Below are positions 27,095 through 40,700 of a DNA stretch of 64,000 nucleotides, piece after piece. The stretch comes from Mycolicibacterium sarraceniae (GTDB taxonomy: Bacteria > Actinomycetota > Actinomycetes > Mycobacteriales > Mycobacteriaceae), in NCBI RefSeq assembly GCF_010731875.1, contig NZ_AP022595.1, positions 1,240,001-1,304,000 on the forward strand. Reading direction: 5' to 3'. Made by a program: the position numbers and the translations under genes. The number at the start of each line of letters is the position of its first letter. The first letter of the stretch is position 1. The notes below the pieces were generated by a model. It ran no database searches. It was not told the origin of the DNA and saw only the letters and a program-made list of their open reading frames with translations.

Positions 27095-28495
27095 ATGGCT
27101 ACCGAACTCCCCCTGACACAGCGTTCCCTCACCGGGTTCGGCCGGACCGCGCCGAGCGTGGCGCATGTCCTGTCGACCCCCGATGTGGAGGTGATCGCGG
27201 CCGCGGTCCGGCAGGTCGCCGACGCCGATTCCTCCAGCCCGTCCTACCTGCGCCGGGGCATCGTGGCGCGCGGGCTCGGCCGCTCCTACGGAGATCAAGC
27301 CGGCAACGGCGGCGGCATCGTCGTCGAGATGACGCGGCTGAACCGCATCCACTCCCTCTCCGCCGACACCGCCGTGGCCGACGTGGACGCCGGGGTGAGC
27401 CTGGACCAGCTGATGAAGGCCGCCCTTCCGTTCGGTCTGTGGGTCCCGGTTCTCCCGGGCACCCGGCAGGTGACCGTCGGTGGTGCCATCGGATCCGATA
27501 TCCACGGCAAGAACCACCACAGCGCGGGCAGCTTCGGCAACCACGTGCTGTCGCTGGACTTGCTGATGGCCGACGGAGAAATCCGCACGCTGACGCCGGA
27601 CGGCCCCGACAGCGAACTGTTCTGGGCCACCGTTGGCGGAAACGGCTTGACCGGCATCGTGATCCGGGCCCGCATCGCGATGACCCGCACCGAGACGGCC
27701 TACTTCATCGCCGACGGTATCGCCACCGCTGACCTGGACGAGACCATCGCGGTCCATCTGGACGGCAGCGAGGACAAGTACACCTATTCCAGCGCCTGGT
27801 TCGACCTGATCAATCCGCCGCCCAAGCTGGGACGCGCTGCGGTCAGCCGGGGCAGCCTGGCCAAACTCGATCAGCTGCCCAAGAAACTGGCCAAGGACCC
27901 GCTGAAATTCGATGCGCCGCAGCTACTGACGGTGCCCGACGTATTCCCGATCAGCGCCATGAACAAGCTGTCGTTCAGTGCCATCGGTGAGGTGTATTAC
28001 CGCCTCGGCGGTACCTACCAGGGCAAGATCATGAACTTGTCGCAGTTTTACCACCTGCTCGACCTGGTCAGCGGTTGGAACAATGCTTATGGCCCAGCGG
28101 GTTTCGCCCAACACCAGTTCCTCGTGCCGCCCAATGCCCTGGACGAGTTCAAGGACATCATTCGGTGGATTCAGACCAGCGGGCACTACTCGGCGCTCAA
28201 CGTCTTCAAACTGTTCGGCCCAGGTAACAAGGCTCCGCTGAGCTTCCCCATGGCCGGCTGGAACGTCGCGATGGACTTCCCGATGAAGCCCGGCGCCAAT
28301 GAGTTCCTCAATGAACTCGACAAGCGGGCAATGGAATTCGGCGGTCGCGTCTACACCGCCAAGGACTCCCGGGTAAGCGCCGAGAGTTTCCACAGAATGT
28401 ATCCGCGGATCGATGAATGGATTGCGGTGCGCCGCAAGGCCGATCCCCATGGCGTGTTTGCCTCCGATATGGCCCGCCGGCTCGAACTGCTGTAG
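27095..28495 (+). CDS. dprE1: Decaprenylphosphoryl-ribose oxidase DprE1 (Ala at the BTZ cysteine position)
   Basis: The 466-residue VAO-type FAD oxidase has the FAD-binding segments [12 protein letters not shown] and [10 protein letters not shown] and a C-terminal substrate domain ending in MARRLELL. It oxidises decaprenyl-P-ribose at C2'. The catalytic lysine is Lys423 (TAKDSR), equal to M. tuberculosis Lys418. Ala392 (GCG, 28268-28270) replaces Cys387, the residue alkylated by benzothiazinones; the local text is GWNVAMDFP rather than GWNICVDFP. Counting 75 residues to the C-terminus in both proteins supports the match. Confidence 0.96.
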   Translation: MATELPLTQRSLTGFGRTAPSVAHVLSTPDVEVIAAAVRQVADADSSSPSYLRRGIVARGLGRSYGDQAGNGGGIVVEMTRLNRIHSLSADTAVADVDAGVSLDQLMKAALPFGLWVPVLPGTRQVTVGGAIGSDIHGKNHHSAGSFGNHVLSLDLLMADGEIRTLTPDGPDSELFWATVGGNGLTGIVIRARIAMTRTETAYFIADGIATADLDETIAVHLDGSEDKYTYSSAWFDLINPPPKLGRAAVSRGSLAKLDQLPKKLAKDPLKFDAPQLLTVPDVFPISAMNKLSFSAIGEVYYRLGGTYQGKIMNLSQFYHLLDLVSGWNNAYGPAGFAQHQFLVPPNALDEFKDIIRWIQTSGHYSALNVFKLFGPGNKAPLSFPMAGWNVAMDFPMKPGANEFLNELDKRAMEFGGRVYTAKDSRVSAESFHRMYPRIDEWIAVRRKADPHGVFASDMARRLELL

Positions 28496-28514
28496 AAAGG
28501 CATCCCCAACACCC

Positions 28515-29294
28515 ATGATCGACGCCACCGGCAATCCGCAAACCATCCTGCTCTTGGGCGGCACCTCCGAGATCGGCCTGGCCATCGTCGAGCGCTATCT
28601 GCGCAACGCCAAAGCTCGGGTCATCCTGGCTGACCTGCCGAACGCGCCCAAGCGCGACCTCGCGATCACCCAACTGGAGGCTGTCGGCGCCAAGTCGGTT
28701 GAATACCTCGATTTCGACGCCCTCGACACCGCGAGCCACCCAGCCGTCATCGAATCCGCCTGGGCCAATGGCGATGTCGACGTGGCGATCGTCGCATTCG
28801 GCATCCTCGGCGATGCCGAAGAGCTGTGGCAGAACCAGGCCAAGGCGGTACTGAGCGCCCAGATCAACTACACCGCCGCCGTCTCGGTCGGCGTGCTGAT
28901 CGGCGAGAAGATGCGCGCCCAGGGCTTCGGGCAGATCATCGCGATGTCATCGGTGGCCGGCGAACGAGTACGGCGCAATAACTTCGTCTACGGCTCCACC
29001 AAGGCCGGCTTGGACGGCTTCTACCTGGGACTCGGAGAAGCGCTGCGCGAGTTTGGCGTTCACGTGCTCGTGATCCGGCCGGGCCAGGTGCGCACCACCA
29101 CCACCTTGGACCACTGGAAAGCCACCGGCGCCAAGGAAGCGCCCTTCACCGTGAACGCCGACGAGGTCGCCGAGCTGGCAGTGGCGTCCGCAGCCAAGGG
29201 CAAAGATTTGGTGTGGGCGCCCGGGCAGGTCCGCGTGCTGATGTCGGTGCTGCGGCACATCCCGCGGCCCATCTTCCGCAAGCTGCCGATCTAG
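28515..29294 (+). CDS. dprE2: Decaprenylphosphoryl-2-keto-ribose reductase DprE2
   Basis: The 259-residue SDR has the cofactor motif GGTSEIG, catalytic Tyr/Lys in YGSTKAG and the Ser of AMSSVAG. It reduces the DprE1 product to decaprenyl-phosphoryl-arabinose. ATG 28515 is 19 bases after dprE1 with AGAAAGG upstream. Collinear with Rv3791. Confidence 0.95.
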   Translation: MIDATGNPQTILLLGGTSEIGLAIVERYLRNAKARVILADLPNAPKRDLAITQLEAVGAKSVEYLDFDALDTASHPAVIESAWANGDVDVAIVAFGILGDAEELWQNQAKAVLSAQINYTAAVSVGVLIGEKMRAQGFGQIIAMSSVAGERVRRNNFVYGSTKAGLDGFYLGLGEALREFGVHVLVIRPGQVRTTTTLDHWKATGAKEAPFTVNADEVAELAVASAAKGKDLVWAPGQVRVLMSVLRHIPRPIFRKLPI

Positions 29295-29303
29295 CCCAAC
29301 GCG

Positions 29304-31157
29304 ATGAGGAGCGCGCTGGCCACCGCGGGCCAGATGATCGCGGCAGTTGCTGCGGCCGTGCTGGTTTCGACGATCGCACTGATCGCGATCTCCCGGGTCC
29401 AGTGGCCCGCCTTCCCGTCGTCGAACCAGCTGCACGCGCTGACCACCGTTGGACAGGTCGGTTGCCTGGTGTTGCTGCTGGGCACCGGATTCGTCTGGCG
29501 CAAGGGATATGAGTGGGTCGCACGCATCGCCGCCGCGGTGTTCCTGTCGGCGTTCACGGTGGTCACCCTGGGGATGCCACTGGGGGCGAGCCGGCTCTAC
29601 CTCTTCGGTATCTCAGTCGATCAGCAGTTCCGCACCGAATACCTCACCCGGCTCACCGAGAGCCCGGCGCTGCACGATATGACCTACATCGGCCTGCCGC
29701 CGTACTACCCGGCCGGGTGGTTCTGGCTCGGCGGCCGGGCCGCCGCCCTGACCGGCACACCGGCCTGGGAGATGTTCAAGCCGTGGGCCATTGTCTCCAT
29801 CGCGATCGCCGTGGTGCTGGCGATGACGCTATGGTCGGCGCTCATCCGGTTCGAGTACGCGCTGATCGTCACCGTCGCCACCACCGCGGTGACCCTGGCC
29901 TACAGCTCAACGGAGCCTTACGCAGCCGTCATCACCGTCCTCATCCCGCCGGTGCTGGTGCTGGCGTGGTCGGGACTGCGCGGTGGGACGCGGGGGGGCG
30001 GCTGGGCGGCCGTGGCCGGCGTCGGGCTGTTCCTCGGTGTCTCCGCCACCTTCTACACCCTGCTGTTCGGCTATGCCGCCTTCACCGTGGCTGTGATGGC
30101 CGCCGCTGTAGCGGTCGCGCGACGCAGCGCCGAACCGCTGCTGCGGCTCGCGGTCATTGCCGTCATCACTGGAGCTATCGCAGCAATCACTTGGCTGCCG
30201 TTCCTGGTGTACGCGACGAGCCACCCGATGAGCGGCGCCGGCAGTGCAAACCACTACCTGCCCGCCGACGGCGCGGTGCTGACGTTCCCGATGCTGCAGT
30301 TCTCACTGCTCGGTGCGCTGTGCATGCTCGGGACGCTGTGGTTGGTGTGGCGGGCCAGCACGTCGGTACGGGCCACCGCACTGGGGATCGGCGTGCTGAC
30401 GGTCTACGCCTGGTCGGCGCTGTCGATGCTGACCACCCTGCTCGGCACCACCCTGCTGTCCTTCCGGCTGCAACCGACGCTGACCGTGCTGCTGTCGGCG
30501 GCCGGGGTGTTCGGCTTCCTCGAGGTGACACTCGCGCTCGCCGCACGAACCAGCCGCAAGGTCATCGGAGTCGGCGCCGCCATCGGGCTGATCGGCGCCA
30601 TCGGCTTCAGCCAGGACATCCCCGACGTGCTGCGGCCGGACCTGACCGTCGCCTACACCGATACCGACGGCTACGGGCAGCGCGGCGATCGCCGACCGCC
30701 CGGAGCCGAGAAGTACTACGCCGAGGTCGACACCGCCATCCAGAAGGCGACCGGCCGGCCCCGCGAGGACACCGTCGTGCTGACCGCTGACTACAGCTTC
30801 CTGTCGTACTACCCCTATTACGGGTTCCAGGGCCTGACCTCGCACTACGCCAACCCGCTGGCCGAGTTCGACGAACGGGCCGCGGCCATCGAATCGTGGG
30901 CCGACCTGAAGAACGCCGATCAGCTGGTTCACGCGCTCGACACGCTGCCCTGGCAGCCGCCGACGGTCTTCCTGATGCGCCGCGGCGGCGCGGCTGGTTC
31001 ATCGGACACCTACACGCTGCGACTGGCCCAGGACGTCTACCCCAACCAGCCCAACGTGCGCCGCTACGTCGTCGACTTCGACAGCAAGCTGTTCAGCGGA
31101 CCGCACTTCACCGTCAAGACGATCGGGCCTTTCGTGCTGGCCATCCGGAATGCATAG
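29304..31157 (+). CDS. aftA: Arabinofuranosyltransferase AftA
   Basis: The 617-residue GT-C enzyme has about eleven membrane helices, an early extracytoplasmic loop ([16 protein letters not shown]) with acidic residues, and a soluble C-terminal domain after about residue 450. It transfers the first arabinose from decaprenyl-phosphoryl-arabinose to galactan. It starts 9 bases after dprE2, and its end overlaps embC by 8 bases. Collinear with Rv3792. Confidence 0.93.
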   Translation: MRSALATAGQMIAAVAAAVLVSTIALIAISRVQWPAFPSSNQLHALTTVGQVGCLVLLLGTGFVWRKGYEWVARIAAAVFLSAFTVVTLGMPLGASRLYLFGISVDQQFRTEYLTRLTESPALHDMTYIGLPPYYPAGWFWLGGRAAALTGTPAWEMFKPWAIVSIAIAVVLAMTLWSALIRFEYALIVTVATTAVTLAYSSTEPYAAVITVLIPPVLVLAWSGLRGGTRGGGWAAVAGVGLFLGVSATFYTLLFGYAAFTVAVMAAAVAVARRSAEPLLRLAVIAVITGAIAAITWLPFLVYATSHPMSGAGSANHYLPADGAVLTFPMLQFSLLGALCMLGTLWLVWRASTSVRATALGIGVLTVYAWSALSMLTTLLGTTLLSFRLQPTLTVLLSAAGVFGFLEVTLALAARTSRKVIGVGAAIGLIGAIGFSQDIPDVLRPDLTVAYTDTDGYGQRGDRRPPGAEKYYAEVDTAIQKATGRPREDTVVLTADYSFLSYYPYYGFQGLTSHYANPLAEFDERAAAIESWADLKNADQLVHALDTLPWQPPTVFLMRRGGAAGSSDTYTLRLAQDVYPNQPNVRRYVVDFDSKLFSGPHFTVKTIGPFVLAIRNA

Positions 31158-34100
31158 CGTGGACCTCCCGGGCGGCCAATTACCATCTAGCTCCGTGGAA
31201 CAGACGCGGGCCCAAGATGACCTGCAGGTCAAGTACCGGACCGCCCGTCTCGTCGCCGTCATCGCCGGGCTGCTGGGCGCCGCGCTGGCGATCCTGACAC
31301 CACTATTGCCGGTCAAGCAGACCACCGCGCAGCTGAACTGGCCGCAAAACGGTGTGCTCAACAGCGTCACAGCGCCCCTGATCAGCTACGTGGCAACCGA
31401 CCTGACCATCGACGTGCCGTGCAGCGCGGCCGCGGGCCTGGACAGCCCCGCCAAGACGGTGTTGTTGTCGACAGTCCCCAAGCAGGCACCCAAGGCCGTT
31501 GACCGCGGTCTGTTGATCCAGCGCGCCAACGACGATCTCGTCGTCGTGGTCCGCAACACCCCGGTCGTGGTCGCGCCGCTCAAGCAGGTACTCGGCCCGG
31601 CGTGCCAGAAGCTGACGTTCACCGCCCACGCCGACCGGGTGACCGCCGAATTCGTCGGCCTCACCCAGGGGCCGGACGCCGACGATCCCGGCGCCCCGCT
31701 GAAGGGTGAGCGCAGCGGCTACGACTTCCGGCCCCAGATCGTCGGCGTCTTCACCGACCTGACCGGCCCGGCGCCGCCCGGGCTGAGTCTGTCGGCCACC
31801 ATCGACACCCGCTACAGCAGCGCGCCAACGGCACTCAAGATGGCCGCGATGGTGCTCGGCGCCGCGATGACGCTCATCGCGCTGGTCGCCCTGCACCTCC
31901 TGGACGGTGCCGACGGAGTACGCCAGCGGCGCTTCCTGCCGTCGCGCTGGTGGTCGGTGAGCGCCCTGGACGGAGTGGTGTTCGCCGTTCTGTTGTGGTG
32001 GCACTTCGTCGGAGCCAACACCTCCGACGACGGCTACATCCTCACCATGGCCAAGGTGTCCGAGCACGCCGGCTACATGGCCAACTATTACCGCTGGTTC
32101 GGCACGCCTGAGGCACCGTTCGGCTGGTACTACGACCTGCTCGCGCTGTGGGCGCACGTCTCCACCAGCAGCATCTGGATGCGGCTGCCGACGCTGGCCA
32201 TGGCACTGGTGTGCTGGTGGCTGATCAGCCGCGAGGTGATCCCCCGGCTCGGCCACGCGGTCAAAACCAGCCGCGCCGCCATCTGGACTGCCGCCGGCAT
32301 GTTCCTGGTGTTCTGGCTGCCACTGAACAACGGCCTGCGGCCCGAACCGATCATCGCCCTCGGCATCCTGCTCACCTGGTGCTCGGTCGAACGCGGTGTG
32401 GCCACCAGCCGCCTGCTTCCCGTCGCGTTCGCCTGCATCATCGGCGCGCTGACGTTGTTCTCCGGGCCAACCGGCATCGCGTCGATCGGGGCGCTGCTGG
32501 TCGCAATCGGCCCGCTGCGCACGATCCTGCACCGCCGATCCCGCCAGTTCGGCCTGCTGCCGCTGCTGGCCCCGATCCTGGCCGCCGGAACAGTGACGAT
32601 CATCCTGATCTTCCGCGACCAGACCCTGGTCGGCGAAGTGCAGGCTAACGTGCTGAAGTCTGCGGTCGGCCCAAGCCTGAGCTGGTTCGACGAACACATC
32701 CGCTACGAACGGCTGTTCATGGCCAGCCCGGACGGCTCGATCAGCCGCCGGTTCGCGGTGCTGGCCCTGCTCATCGCGCTCGCAGTCGTGGTGGCGATGA
32801 TCCTGCGCCGCGGCCACATTCCCGGGACCGCGGCAGGTCCCAGTAAACGCATCATCGGGATCACGATCATCTCGTTCATCGCGATGATGTTCACCCCGAC
32901 CAAGTGGACCCATCACTTCGGGGTGTTCGCCGGGCTGGCCGGCCCGCTGGGAGCACTGGCTGCCGTGGCCGTCACCGCGCACGTGCTGAGGTCCCGAAGA
33001 AACCGGGCGCTATTCGCCGCGGCAGTCCTGTTCATGACCGGTCTGTCGTTCGCCAGCGTCAACGGCTGGTGGTACGTGTCCAACTTCGGTGTGCCGTGGT
33101 CAAACCAGTTCCCCGAGTGGCACTTCGGCTTCACCACGATATTGCTCGGGCTGACTATCCTCACGTTGCTGGTGGCGGCCTGGTTCCACTTCTCCGGCGC
33201 TGACAACGGCACTACGGGGCAGACACACTGGTGGTCACGCATCGTGGGCTCACCGCTAGCGATCGTGGCCTGGCTGCTGGTGGTTTTCGAGGTGGGATCG
33301 CTGACCCTGGGGATGGCCCAACAGTGGCCGGCGTGGTCGGTCGGCCGCTCGAACCTGCAGGCCCTCACCGGTAAGACGTGTGGGCTGGCCGACGACGTGC
33401 TGGTCGAAGAGGACCCCAACGCCGGCATCCTGGCCCCGATCGCCGGGGTGTCGGTCGGTGACGCGCTCGGTGCGACGACGGCCGAAGGGTTCACCCCCGG
33501 CGGGATACCCGCCGACATCTCGGCCGACCCGGTGTCCGAACCTCCCGGGGGCGGCAACTTCGCCGACACCGACGGCGTGATCACCAGCAGCGAGGCCGGA
33601 ACCGAGGGCGGGACCAACGCCGTAGGCGGGGTCAACGGTTCGCGCGCCCGGCTGCCCTACGGCCTGGACCCGGCGCGCACACCGGTGATGGGCAGCTGGC
33701 GCGCCGGCGTGCAACAGCCAGCTGTGCTGCGCTCGGCGTGGTACCGGCTGCCCACCGACTGGGCGTCCGCACCGCTGCTGGTGGTCGCGGCAGCCGGCCG
33801 GTTCGACCAGGACGAGGTGCAGGTGCAGTGGGCGACCGACCAGCAGGCAGCTGACGGGAAGCCCAGCGGCTCAATGGCTTTCGGTGATGTCGGCACCGCA
33901 CCGGCGTGGCGGAACCTGCGCGCCCCGCTGGCCGCGATCCCGCGCGATGCCACGATGATCCGGCTGGTCGCCACCGATGACGACCTCTCACCCCAGCACT
34001 GGATCGCGCTGACTCCCCCGCGCATCCCGAAGCTGCGCACCCTGCAGGACGTCGTCGGGTCCCAGGATCCGGTGCTACTGGATTGGCTTGTCGGACTGGC

Positions 34101-34416
34101 CTTCCCGTGCCAGCGCCCGTTCGGCCACCAGTACGGCGTCATCGAGCCGCCGAAGTGGCGGATCCTGCCGGACCGGTTCGGCGCCGAAGCCAACTCGCCG
34201 GTGATGGACAATATCGGCGGCGGTCCGCTCGGCATCAGCGAGCTGCTGTTCCGCGCCACCTCGGTGCCGAGCTACCTGCGTGACGACTGGTTCCGGGACT
34301 GGGGCGCGCTGCAGCGGCTCAATCCGTTCTATCCCGAGGCGCGGCCGGCCCGGCTGGACCTGGGCACCGCCACCCGCACTGGGCTGTGGAGCCCGGCTCC
34401 ACTACGACCGACCTAG
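31150..34416 (+). CDS. embC: Arabinosyltransferase EmbC
   Basis: The 1088-residue GT53 protein has an N-terminal extracytoplasmic jelly-roll domain, the catalytic loop [11 protein letters not shown], a polytopic core and a large C-terminal carbohydrate-binding region ([15 protein letters not shown]). It extends arabinan in lipoarabinomannan. [20 protein letters not shown] and [10 protein letters not shown] match EmbC specifically. ATG 31150 overlaps aftA; GTG 31195 is an alternative start. Confidence 0.95.
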   Translation: MHSVDLPGGQLPSSSVEQTRAQDDLQVKYRTARLVAVIAGLLGAALAILTPLLPVKQTTAQLNWPQNGVLNSVTAPLISYVATDLTIDVPCSAAAGLDSPAKTVLLSTVPKQAPKAVDRGLLIQRANDDLVVVVRNTPVVVAPLKQVLGPACQKLTFTAHADRVTAEFVGLTQGPDADDPGAPLKGERSGYDFRPQIVGVFTDLTGPAPPGLSLSATIDTRYSSAPTALKMAAMVLGAAMTLIALVALHLLDGADGVRQRRFLPSRWWSVSALDGVVFAVLLWWHFVGANTSDDGYILTMAKVSEHAGYMANYYRWFGTPEAPFGWYYDLLALWAHVSTSSIWMRLPTLAMALVCWWLISREVIPRLGHAVKTSRAAIWTAAGMFLVFWLPLNNGLRPEPIIALGILLTWCSVERGVATSRLLPVAFACIIGALTLFSGPTGIASIGALLVAIGPLRTILHRRSRQFGLLPLLAPILAAGTVTIILIFRDQTLVGEVQANVLKSAVGPSLSWFDEHIRYERLFMASPDGSISRRFAVLALLIALAVVVAMILRRGHIPGTAAGPSKRIIGITIISFIAMMFTPTKWTHHFGVFAGLAGPLGALAAVAVTAHVLRSRRNRALFAAAVLFMTGLSFASVNGWWYVSNFGVPWSNQFPEWHFGFTTILLGLTILTLLVAAWFHFSGADNGTTGQTHWWSRIVGSPLAIVAWLLVVFEVGSLTLGMAQQWPAWSVGRSNLQALTGKTCGLADDVLVEEDPNAGILAPIAGVSVGDALGATTAEGFTPGGIPADISADPVSEPPGGGNFADTDGVITSSEAGTEGGTNAVGGVNGSRARLPYGLDPARTPVMGSWRAGVQQPAVLRSAWYRLPTDWASAPLLVVAAAGRFDQDEVQVQWATDQQAADGKPSGSMAFGDVGTAPAWRNLRAPLAAIPRDATMIRLVATDDDLSPQHWIALTPPRIPKLRTLQDVVGSQDPVLLDWLVGLAFPCQRPFGHQYGVIEPPKWRILPDRFGAEANSPVMDNIGGGPLGISELLFRATSVPSYLRDDWFRDWGALQRLNPFYPEARPARLDLGTATRTGLWSPAPLRPT

Positions 34417-34492
34417 GAATCCGGTGTCGAATCGCTCAGGTGCCCGCCGGCCTGCCGAACCCACTCACGTTCGTCGCCTACCATCGAGCCTC

Positions 34493-37400
34493 GTGCCAAG
34501 CGACAGACCCGACGCCAGCCGGATCGCCCGGCTCGTCGCCGTCATCGCAGGAATCCTCGGCGTGTTGTTGTGCGGCGTGGTGCCCCTGCTGCCCGTCACC
34601 CAGACCACCGCCACCATCGGTTGGCCGCAGGCAGCGGGTCCAGACGGCATGGTCAGCGATATCACCGCGCCGCTGGTCTCCGGCGCACCGCAGTCACTCG
34701 CCGTGACGATCCCCTGCCGGATCATCGCGACCCTGCCCACCGAGGGCGGCCTGGTGTTCTCGACCATCCCTCCTGCCGGTATCGACGCCAGCCGCAACGG
34801 GCTGTTCGTGCGCGCCAACGCCGCCACCGTCGTCGTCGCCTTCCGCGACACTGTCGCCGCGGTCGCCCCACGGCCCGCCATCGCGGCCGGCGGCTGCAGC
34901 GATCTACGCATTTGGGCCGGGGCCGCCGGGGTCGGGGCCGATTTCGTCGGCATACCCGGCGCAACCGGCACGCTGGCCCCCGAGAAGAAGCCGGCGGTCG
35001 ACGGGATCTTCACGGATCTGAAGGTGGCCCCCCAACCGGGCCTGTCGGCACGCATCGACATCGACACCCGGTTCATCACCCACCCGGGCACACTCAAGAT
35101 CGCGGTGATGGTGCTGGGTATCGCCTGCGTGGTCGCCTCGATGATTGCGCTCGCGATGCTGGACCGTGCCTCTGGTCGGCGGGTTCCGGGGGCGTGGCGA
35201 CGTGTCCTTCGGGGCGGCCCAGGCACCTGGCTGGCCGATATCGGGGTGATCGGCGGGCTGCTGCTCTGGCATGTCATCGGCGCCATCTCCTCCGACGACG
35301 GCTACAACCTCACCATCGCGCGAGTGTCCGGATCGGCCGGCTACACCGCCAACTACTTCCGCTATTTCGGAGCCACCGAGGCACCGTTCGACTGGTACCA
35401 GTCAGTGCTTGCCCACCTCGCGACGATCAGTACCGCCGGAGTGTGGATGCGGCTACCCGCCACCGCCGCCGGTATCGGCACCTGGCTGATTCTGAGCCGC
35501 TGGGTGCTGCCGCGGCTGGGCAGGCGGTTGGCGCTCAACAGGGTCACGGTGTGGACCGCCGCCGCGGTGTTCCTGGCTGCCTGGTTGCCGTTCAACAACG
35601 GGCTGCGCCCCGAACCGTTGATCGCCTTCGGCGCACTGGCAGCGTGGATCCTGGTCGAGCACGCGATCGCCACCCGGCGGCTGGTCCCGGCGGCCATCGC
35701 GATCGTCGTCGCGGTCTTCAGTGTGACGCTCGCCCCGCAGGGCCTGATCGCGATCGCGCCACTGCTGGTGGGTGCGCGCGCCATCGCCCGCGTGATCAGG
35801 GCCCGCCGCGCGCAAGACGGTCTAGTTGCCCCGCTGGCCACGCTGGCCGCCTCGCTGTCGGTCATCTTCGTCGTGGTCTTCCGTGACCAGACCCTGGCCG
35901 CGGTCGCCGAGTCCGCACGCATCAAATATGTTGTCGGGCCGACGATCGCCTGGTACCAGGACTTCCTGCGGTATTACTTCCTCACCGTCGAAGACAATGT
36001 GGAGAGCTCGCTGACCCGCCGCTTCGCCGTGCTGGTGATGCTGCTGTGCCTGTTCGGGATGCTGACCGTGCTGCTGCGCCGCGGTCACATCCCGGGCGTC
36101 GCAGGAGGTCCGGTGTGGCGGCTCATCGGCTCGACCGCGATCGGCCTGCTGCTGTTGACCTTCACCCCCACCAAGTGGGCCGTCCAGTTCGGCGGGTTCG
36201 CCGGGCTGGCGGGCGCGCTCGGCGGGGTCACCGCGTTCGCATTCGCCCGGGTCGGCTTGCACAGCCGACGCAACCTGGCGCTGTACGTCACCGCATTGCT
36301 CTTCGTGCTGGCGTGGGCGACCTCGGGCACCAACGGCTGGTTCTATGTCGGCAGCTATGGGGTGCCGTGGTTCGACCGTCAGCCGGTGATCGCCCACCAG
36401 CCCGTGACGACCATGTTCCTGGCGCTGGCGATCCTGACCGGTCTGATCGCGGGATGGCTGCACTTCCGGATGGACTACAGCGGCCACACCGAGGTCAAGA
36501 ACACCGGCCGCAACCGGGCGCTGGCCTCCACGCCGCTGCTGGTGGTCGCGCTCATCATGGTGCTGCTCGAGGTCGGCTCGATGACCAAGGCCTTCGCCCA
36601 GCGCTACCCCGTGTACACCACCGCGGCGGCCAACCTGTCCGCACTGCAGTCGGGACTGTCCACGGCAAGCTGTGCGATGGCCGACGCCGTCCTGGTCGAG
36701 CCGGATCCGAATGCCGGTATGCTGCAACCGGTTCCGGGCCAGAAATGGGGCGAGTACGGTCCGCTCGGCGGCGAGAACCCGGTTGGCTTCACCCCTAATG
36801 GGATCAGCGACACCCTCGAGCCGGCTGAACCGTTCGTGGCCAACCCCGGCACCGTCAACTCCGACGGCTCACCCAACAAGCCCAATGCCGGTATCGCCTT
36901 CGCCGCGGGTACCGGCGGTGGCTACGGACCGGTCGGGGTCAACGGGTCGCGGGTGTTCCTGCCGTTCGGATTGGACCCCAAGACCACGCCGGTGATGGGC
37001 AGCGCAGGCGAGAACACCGTTGCGGCCAAGGCGACTTCGGCCTGGTACCAACTGCCCCCGCGCAGCCCGGACCGACCGCTGGTCACGGTCGCCGCGGCCG
37101 GGGCAATCTGGTTCTACGACGAAGAGGGCCAGTTCAACTATGGACAATCACTGAAACTGCAGTGGGGTGTGCAGCGTCCCGATGGCAGCTTCCAGGCGCT
37201 GAACTCGGTACAGCCCATCGACGTGATCGCCCAAAAGGCTTGGCGCAATCTGCGATTCCCGATGGCCTGGGCGCCACCGGAGGCCAACGTCGCGCGTATC
37301 GTCGCCGACGACCCGAACCTGAGCACCGACCAGTGGTTCGGCTTCACCCCGCCTCGGGTACCGGTGCTGCAGACCGCCCAGCAATTCCTCGGCTCGCAGA

Positions 37401-37762
37401 CTCCGGTGATGATGGACATCGCCACCGCGGCGAATTTCCCATGCCAGCGGCCGTTCGCCGAACACCTCGGCGTGGCCGAGCTCCCGGAGTACCGGATCCT
37501 GCCGAACCTCAAACAGGTGGTGGTGTCGAGCAATATGTGGCTGTCCGCCCGCGCCGGTGGGCCTTTCCTGTTCATCCAGGGCCTGCTGACCACCGCGACC
37601 GTCCCGACGTATCTGCGGGGCGACTGGTACCGCGACTGGGGCGCCATTGAGCGCTACATCCGCCTGGTCCCGTCGGCGCAGGCTCCCGATGCCGTCATCG
37701 ACCAGGGCACCAAGACGGTATTCGGCTGGAGCCGAAGCGGACCCATCAGGGCACTGCCATGA
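34493..37762 (+). CDS. embA: Arabinosyltransferase EmbA
   Basis: The 1089-residue GT53 protein has catalytic loop [11 protein letters not shown] and EmbA-specific text such as [20 protein letters not shown] and RFVLPF-like C-terminal regions, with a close match to Rv3794 throughout. GTG 34493 is chosen because it gives the same N-terminal length as the family; earlier in-frame codons lie inside or against embC. It partners EmbB in arabinogalactan arabinan synthesis. Its stop overlaps embB. Confidence 0.94.
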   Translation: MPSDRPDASRIARLVAVIAGILGVLLCGVVPLLPVTQTTATIGWPQAAGPDGMVSDITAPLVSGAPQSLAVTIPCRIIATLPTEGGLVFSTIPPAGIDASRNGLFVRANAATVVVAFRDTVAAVAPRPAIAAGGCSDLRIWAGAAGVGADFVGIPGATGTLAPEKKPAVDGIFTDLKVAPQPGLSARIDIDTRFITHPGTLKIAVMVLGIACVVASMIALAMLDRASGRRVPGAWRRVLRGGPGTWLADIGVIGGLLLWHVIGAISSDDGYNLTIARVSGSAGYTANYFRYFGATEAPFDWYQSVLAHLATISTAGVWMRLPATAAGIGTWLILSRWVLPRLGRRLALNRVTVWTAAAVFLAAWLPFNNGLRPEPLIAFGALAAWILVEHAIATRRLVPAAIAIVVAVFSVTLAPQGLIAIAPLLVGARAIARVIRARRAQDGLVAPLATLAASLSVIFVVVFRDQTLAAVAESARIKYVVGPTIAWYQDFLRYYFLTVEDNVESSLTRRFAVLVMLLCLFGMLTVLLRRGHIPGVAGGPVWRLIGSTAIGLLLLTFTPTKWAVQFGGFAGLAGALGGVTAFAFARVGLHSRRNLALYVTALLFVLAWATSGTNGWFYVGSYGVPWFDRQPVIAHQPVTTMFLALAILTGLIAGWLHFRMDYSGHTEVKNTGRNRALASTPLLVVALIMVLLEVGSMTKAFAQRYPVYTTAAANLSALQSGLSTASCAMADAVLVEPDPNAGMLQPVPGQKWGEYGPLGGENPVGFTPNGISDTLEPAEPFVANPGTVNSDGSPNKPNAGIAFAAGTGGGYGPVGVNGSRVFLPFGLDPKTTPVMGSAGENTVAAKATSAWYQLPPRSPDRPLVTVAAAGAIWFYDEEGQFNYGQSLKLQWGVQRPDGSFQALNSVQPIDVIAQKAWRNLRFPMAWAPPEANVARIVADDPNLSTDQWFGFTPPRVPVLQTAQQFLGSQTPVMMDIATAANFPCQRPFAEHLGVAELPEYRILPNLKQVVVSSNMWLSARAGGPFLFIQGLLTTATVPTYLRGDWYRDWGAIERYIRLVPSAQAPDAVIDQGTKTVFGWSRSGPIRALP

Positions 37763-40700
37763 CACAGACGCTCGCCGCCAATGCCCGCGACTCGGCCCGT
37801 GATGTGAGAATCACCCGCTGGGTGGCCACGATCGCCGGGCTGGTGGGTTTCGTGCTCTCCGTGCTGACCCCGCTGTTACCGGTGGAGCAGACCACCGCGA
37901 CGCTGAACTGGCCGCAGGCCGGTCAGCTGAGCAATGTCACGTCCCCGTTGATCTCGCAAGCGCCGGTGTCGCTGACGGCGACCGTGCCCTGCGAGCTGAT
38001 CCGGTCCATGCCGCCCGCAGGCGGCTTGGTGCTGGGGCTAGCGCCCCAGAAAGGCAAAGAGGCGGCGCTGAATTCGTTGTTCGTCAACGTGAGCACGCAG
38101 CGCGTCGACATCACCGACCGCAATGTCGTGGTCGCCAGCGTCCCGCGCTCCCGGATCGACGGCTGCTCGCGCCTCGAGATCAGCTCCAACACCGACGGGA
38201 CGTTCGCCACCTTCGTGGGCTTGACTGATCCCACGACCGGCAAAGAGATGCGCAGCGGATTCGCCGATCCCAACCTGCGGCCCGCAATCGTCGGGGTCTT
38301 CACCGACCTGACCGGCCCGGCACCGCCCGGACTGAGCTTCTCCGCGACCATCGATACCCGGTTCTCTTCCACACCAACGGCTTTGAAGTTGGCGGCGATG
38401 TTGCTGGCCATGACCGCCACGGTGATCGCCCTGCTGGCGCTGTGGCGGCTGGATCGGCTCGACGGACGCCGTATGCACGCCTGGATCCCGCAGCGTTGGC
38501 GGACGTTCACCGCCGTCGACGTGACCGTGGTGGCCGGTTTCCTGGTGTGGCACGTGATCGGCGCCAACTCCTCCGACGACGGCTACATCCTGCAGATGGC
38601 CCGGGTTGCCGACCACGCCGGCTACATGTCGAACTACTTCCGCTGGTTCGGCAGCCCCGAAGACCCGTTCGGCTGGTTTTACAACGTGCTGGCGCTGATG
38701 ACCCATGTCAGCGATGCCAGCATCTGGATGCGGTTGCCGGACTTGATCTGTGCGCTGGTCTGCTGGCTGCTGCTGTCCCGTGAGGTGCTGCCCCGGCTGG
38801 GCCCTGCGGTGATCGCCAGCAGGCCCGCCCTGTGGGCGGCCGGGCTGGTGTTGATGGCAGCGTGGATGCCGTTCAACAACGGCCTGCGACCCGAAGGTCA
38901 GATCGCCACCGGGGCACTGATCACCTACGTTCTCATCGAGCGGGCCGTCATCTCCGGCCGCTTGACCCCGGCCGCGCTCGCCATCATCAGCGCCGCATTC
39001 ACCCTCGGCATCCAGCCGACCGGTCTGATCGCGGTCGCCGCGCTGATCGCCGGTGGACGTCCGATCCTGCGCATCCTGGTGCGCCGCCGCGCGGTGGTGG
39101 GTACCTGGCCGCTGGTACTGCCACTACTGGCCGCGGGCACCATCATCCTGACCGTGGTCTTCGCCGACCAAACCCTGGCAACAGTGTTGGAAGCGACCAG
39201 GATTCGCACCGATATCGGGCCCAGCCAGGCCTGGTACACCGAGAACCTGCGCTATTACTACCTGATCCTGCCGACCGTGGACGGCTCGCTGTCGCGACGA
39301 TTCGGATTCCTGGTCACCGCCCTGTCGCTATTCGTGTCGATGTTCATCATGTTGCGCCGCAAGCGCGTTCCCGGGGTGGCCCGCGGCCCGGCCTGGCGGC
39401 TGATGGGTGTCATCTTCGCGACGGTGTTCTTCCTGATGTTCACCCCGACCAAATGGGTGCACCACTTCGGCCTGTTCGCCGCCGTCGGCGCGGCCATGGC
39501 GGCGCTGGCCACCGTGCTGGTTTCGCCCAAGGTGCTGCGCTGGTCGCGCAACCGGATGACCGTCGTCACCGCGGTGCTCTTCGTGCTGGCGCTGTGTTTC
39601 GCGACGACCAACGGCTGGTGGTACGTCTCCAGCTACGGTGTGCCGTTCAACAATGCGATGCCGCGGATCGGCGGAATCACCGTCAGCACAATCTTCTTCT
39701 TCCTGTTCGTTGTCTCGGCCCTCTGCACCCTCTGGCTGCACTTCAACTCCCGCGACCACGGTGAGGGCCGCATCGCGCGCGCCGTCACGGCCGCGCCGAT
39801 CCCGCTGGCCGCCGGGTTCATGGTGCTGGTGTTCATCGGCTCGATGGCCGCGGGCGTGGTGCGCCAGTACCCGACCTACTCCAACGCGTGGGCCAATTTG
39901 CGGTCGTTCTCCGGCGGCTGCGGACTGGCCGACGACGTGCTGGTCGAACCGGACGCCAACGCCGGATTCCTGGCCCCGCTGCCCGGGGATTACGGCCCGC
40001 TGGGACCACTTGGCGGCACCAATCCGATCGGGTTCACCCCCAGCGGCGTTCCCGAACACATTGTCGCCGAAGCGATTCGGATGACGAACCCACAGCCGGG
40101 CACCGATTACGACTGGGATCAGCCGATCAAGCTCGACACCCCGGGCATCAATGGATCGACCATCCCGCTGCCCTACGGCCTCGACCCGGCGCGGGTCCCA
40201 CTGGCAGGCAGTTACGTCGCCGGCCCGCAGCAGGACGCCACGCTGAACTCGGCGTGGTATCAGTTGCCGCCCAACGACAGTGGCCATCCGCTGGTCGTCG
40301 TCACCGCCGCGGGCACCATCGCCGGTCGCAGCGTGCTCAACGGCTTCACCGACGGCCAGACGGTGGAACTGGAATACGGCAAGCCCGGACCCAACGGCAC
40401 CCCGGTGCCCGCCGGCCGGGTGAGCCCGTATGACCTCGGGCCGGCACCGTCATGGCGCAACCTGCGATTCGCCCGCTCCGAGATCCCCGCCGACGCCACC
40501 ACCGTGCGGATCGTGGCCGCCGACCGGTCCCTGACCCCCGGCGACTGGCTCGCGGTGACCCCGCCGCGGGTACCCGAGCTGCGCTCGGTGCAGGAATACG
40601 TCGGCTCGACCCAGCCGGTCCTGATGGACTGGGCGGTGGGCCTGGCCTTCCCGTGCCAGCAGCCGATGCTGCACGCCAACGGCGTCACCGAGGTGCCGAA

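Noticed and set aside
26531..27757. 408-codon minus-strand frame opposite Rv3789 and dprE1
   Set aside because: Overlaps two certain genes on the other strand; no domain recognised.
31303..32982. Long minus-strand open frame opposite embC
   Set aside because: Antisense to conserved EmbC; composition is typical of a GC-rich shadow.
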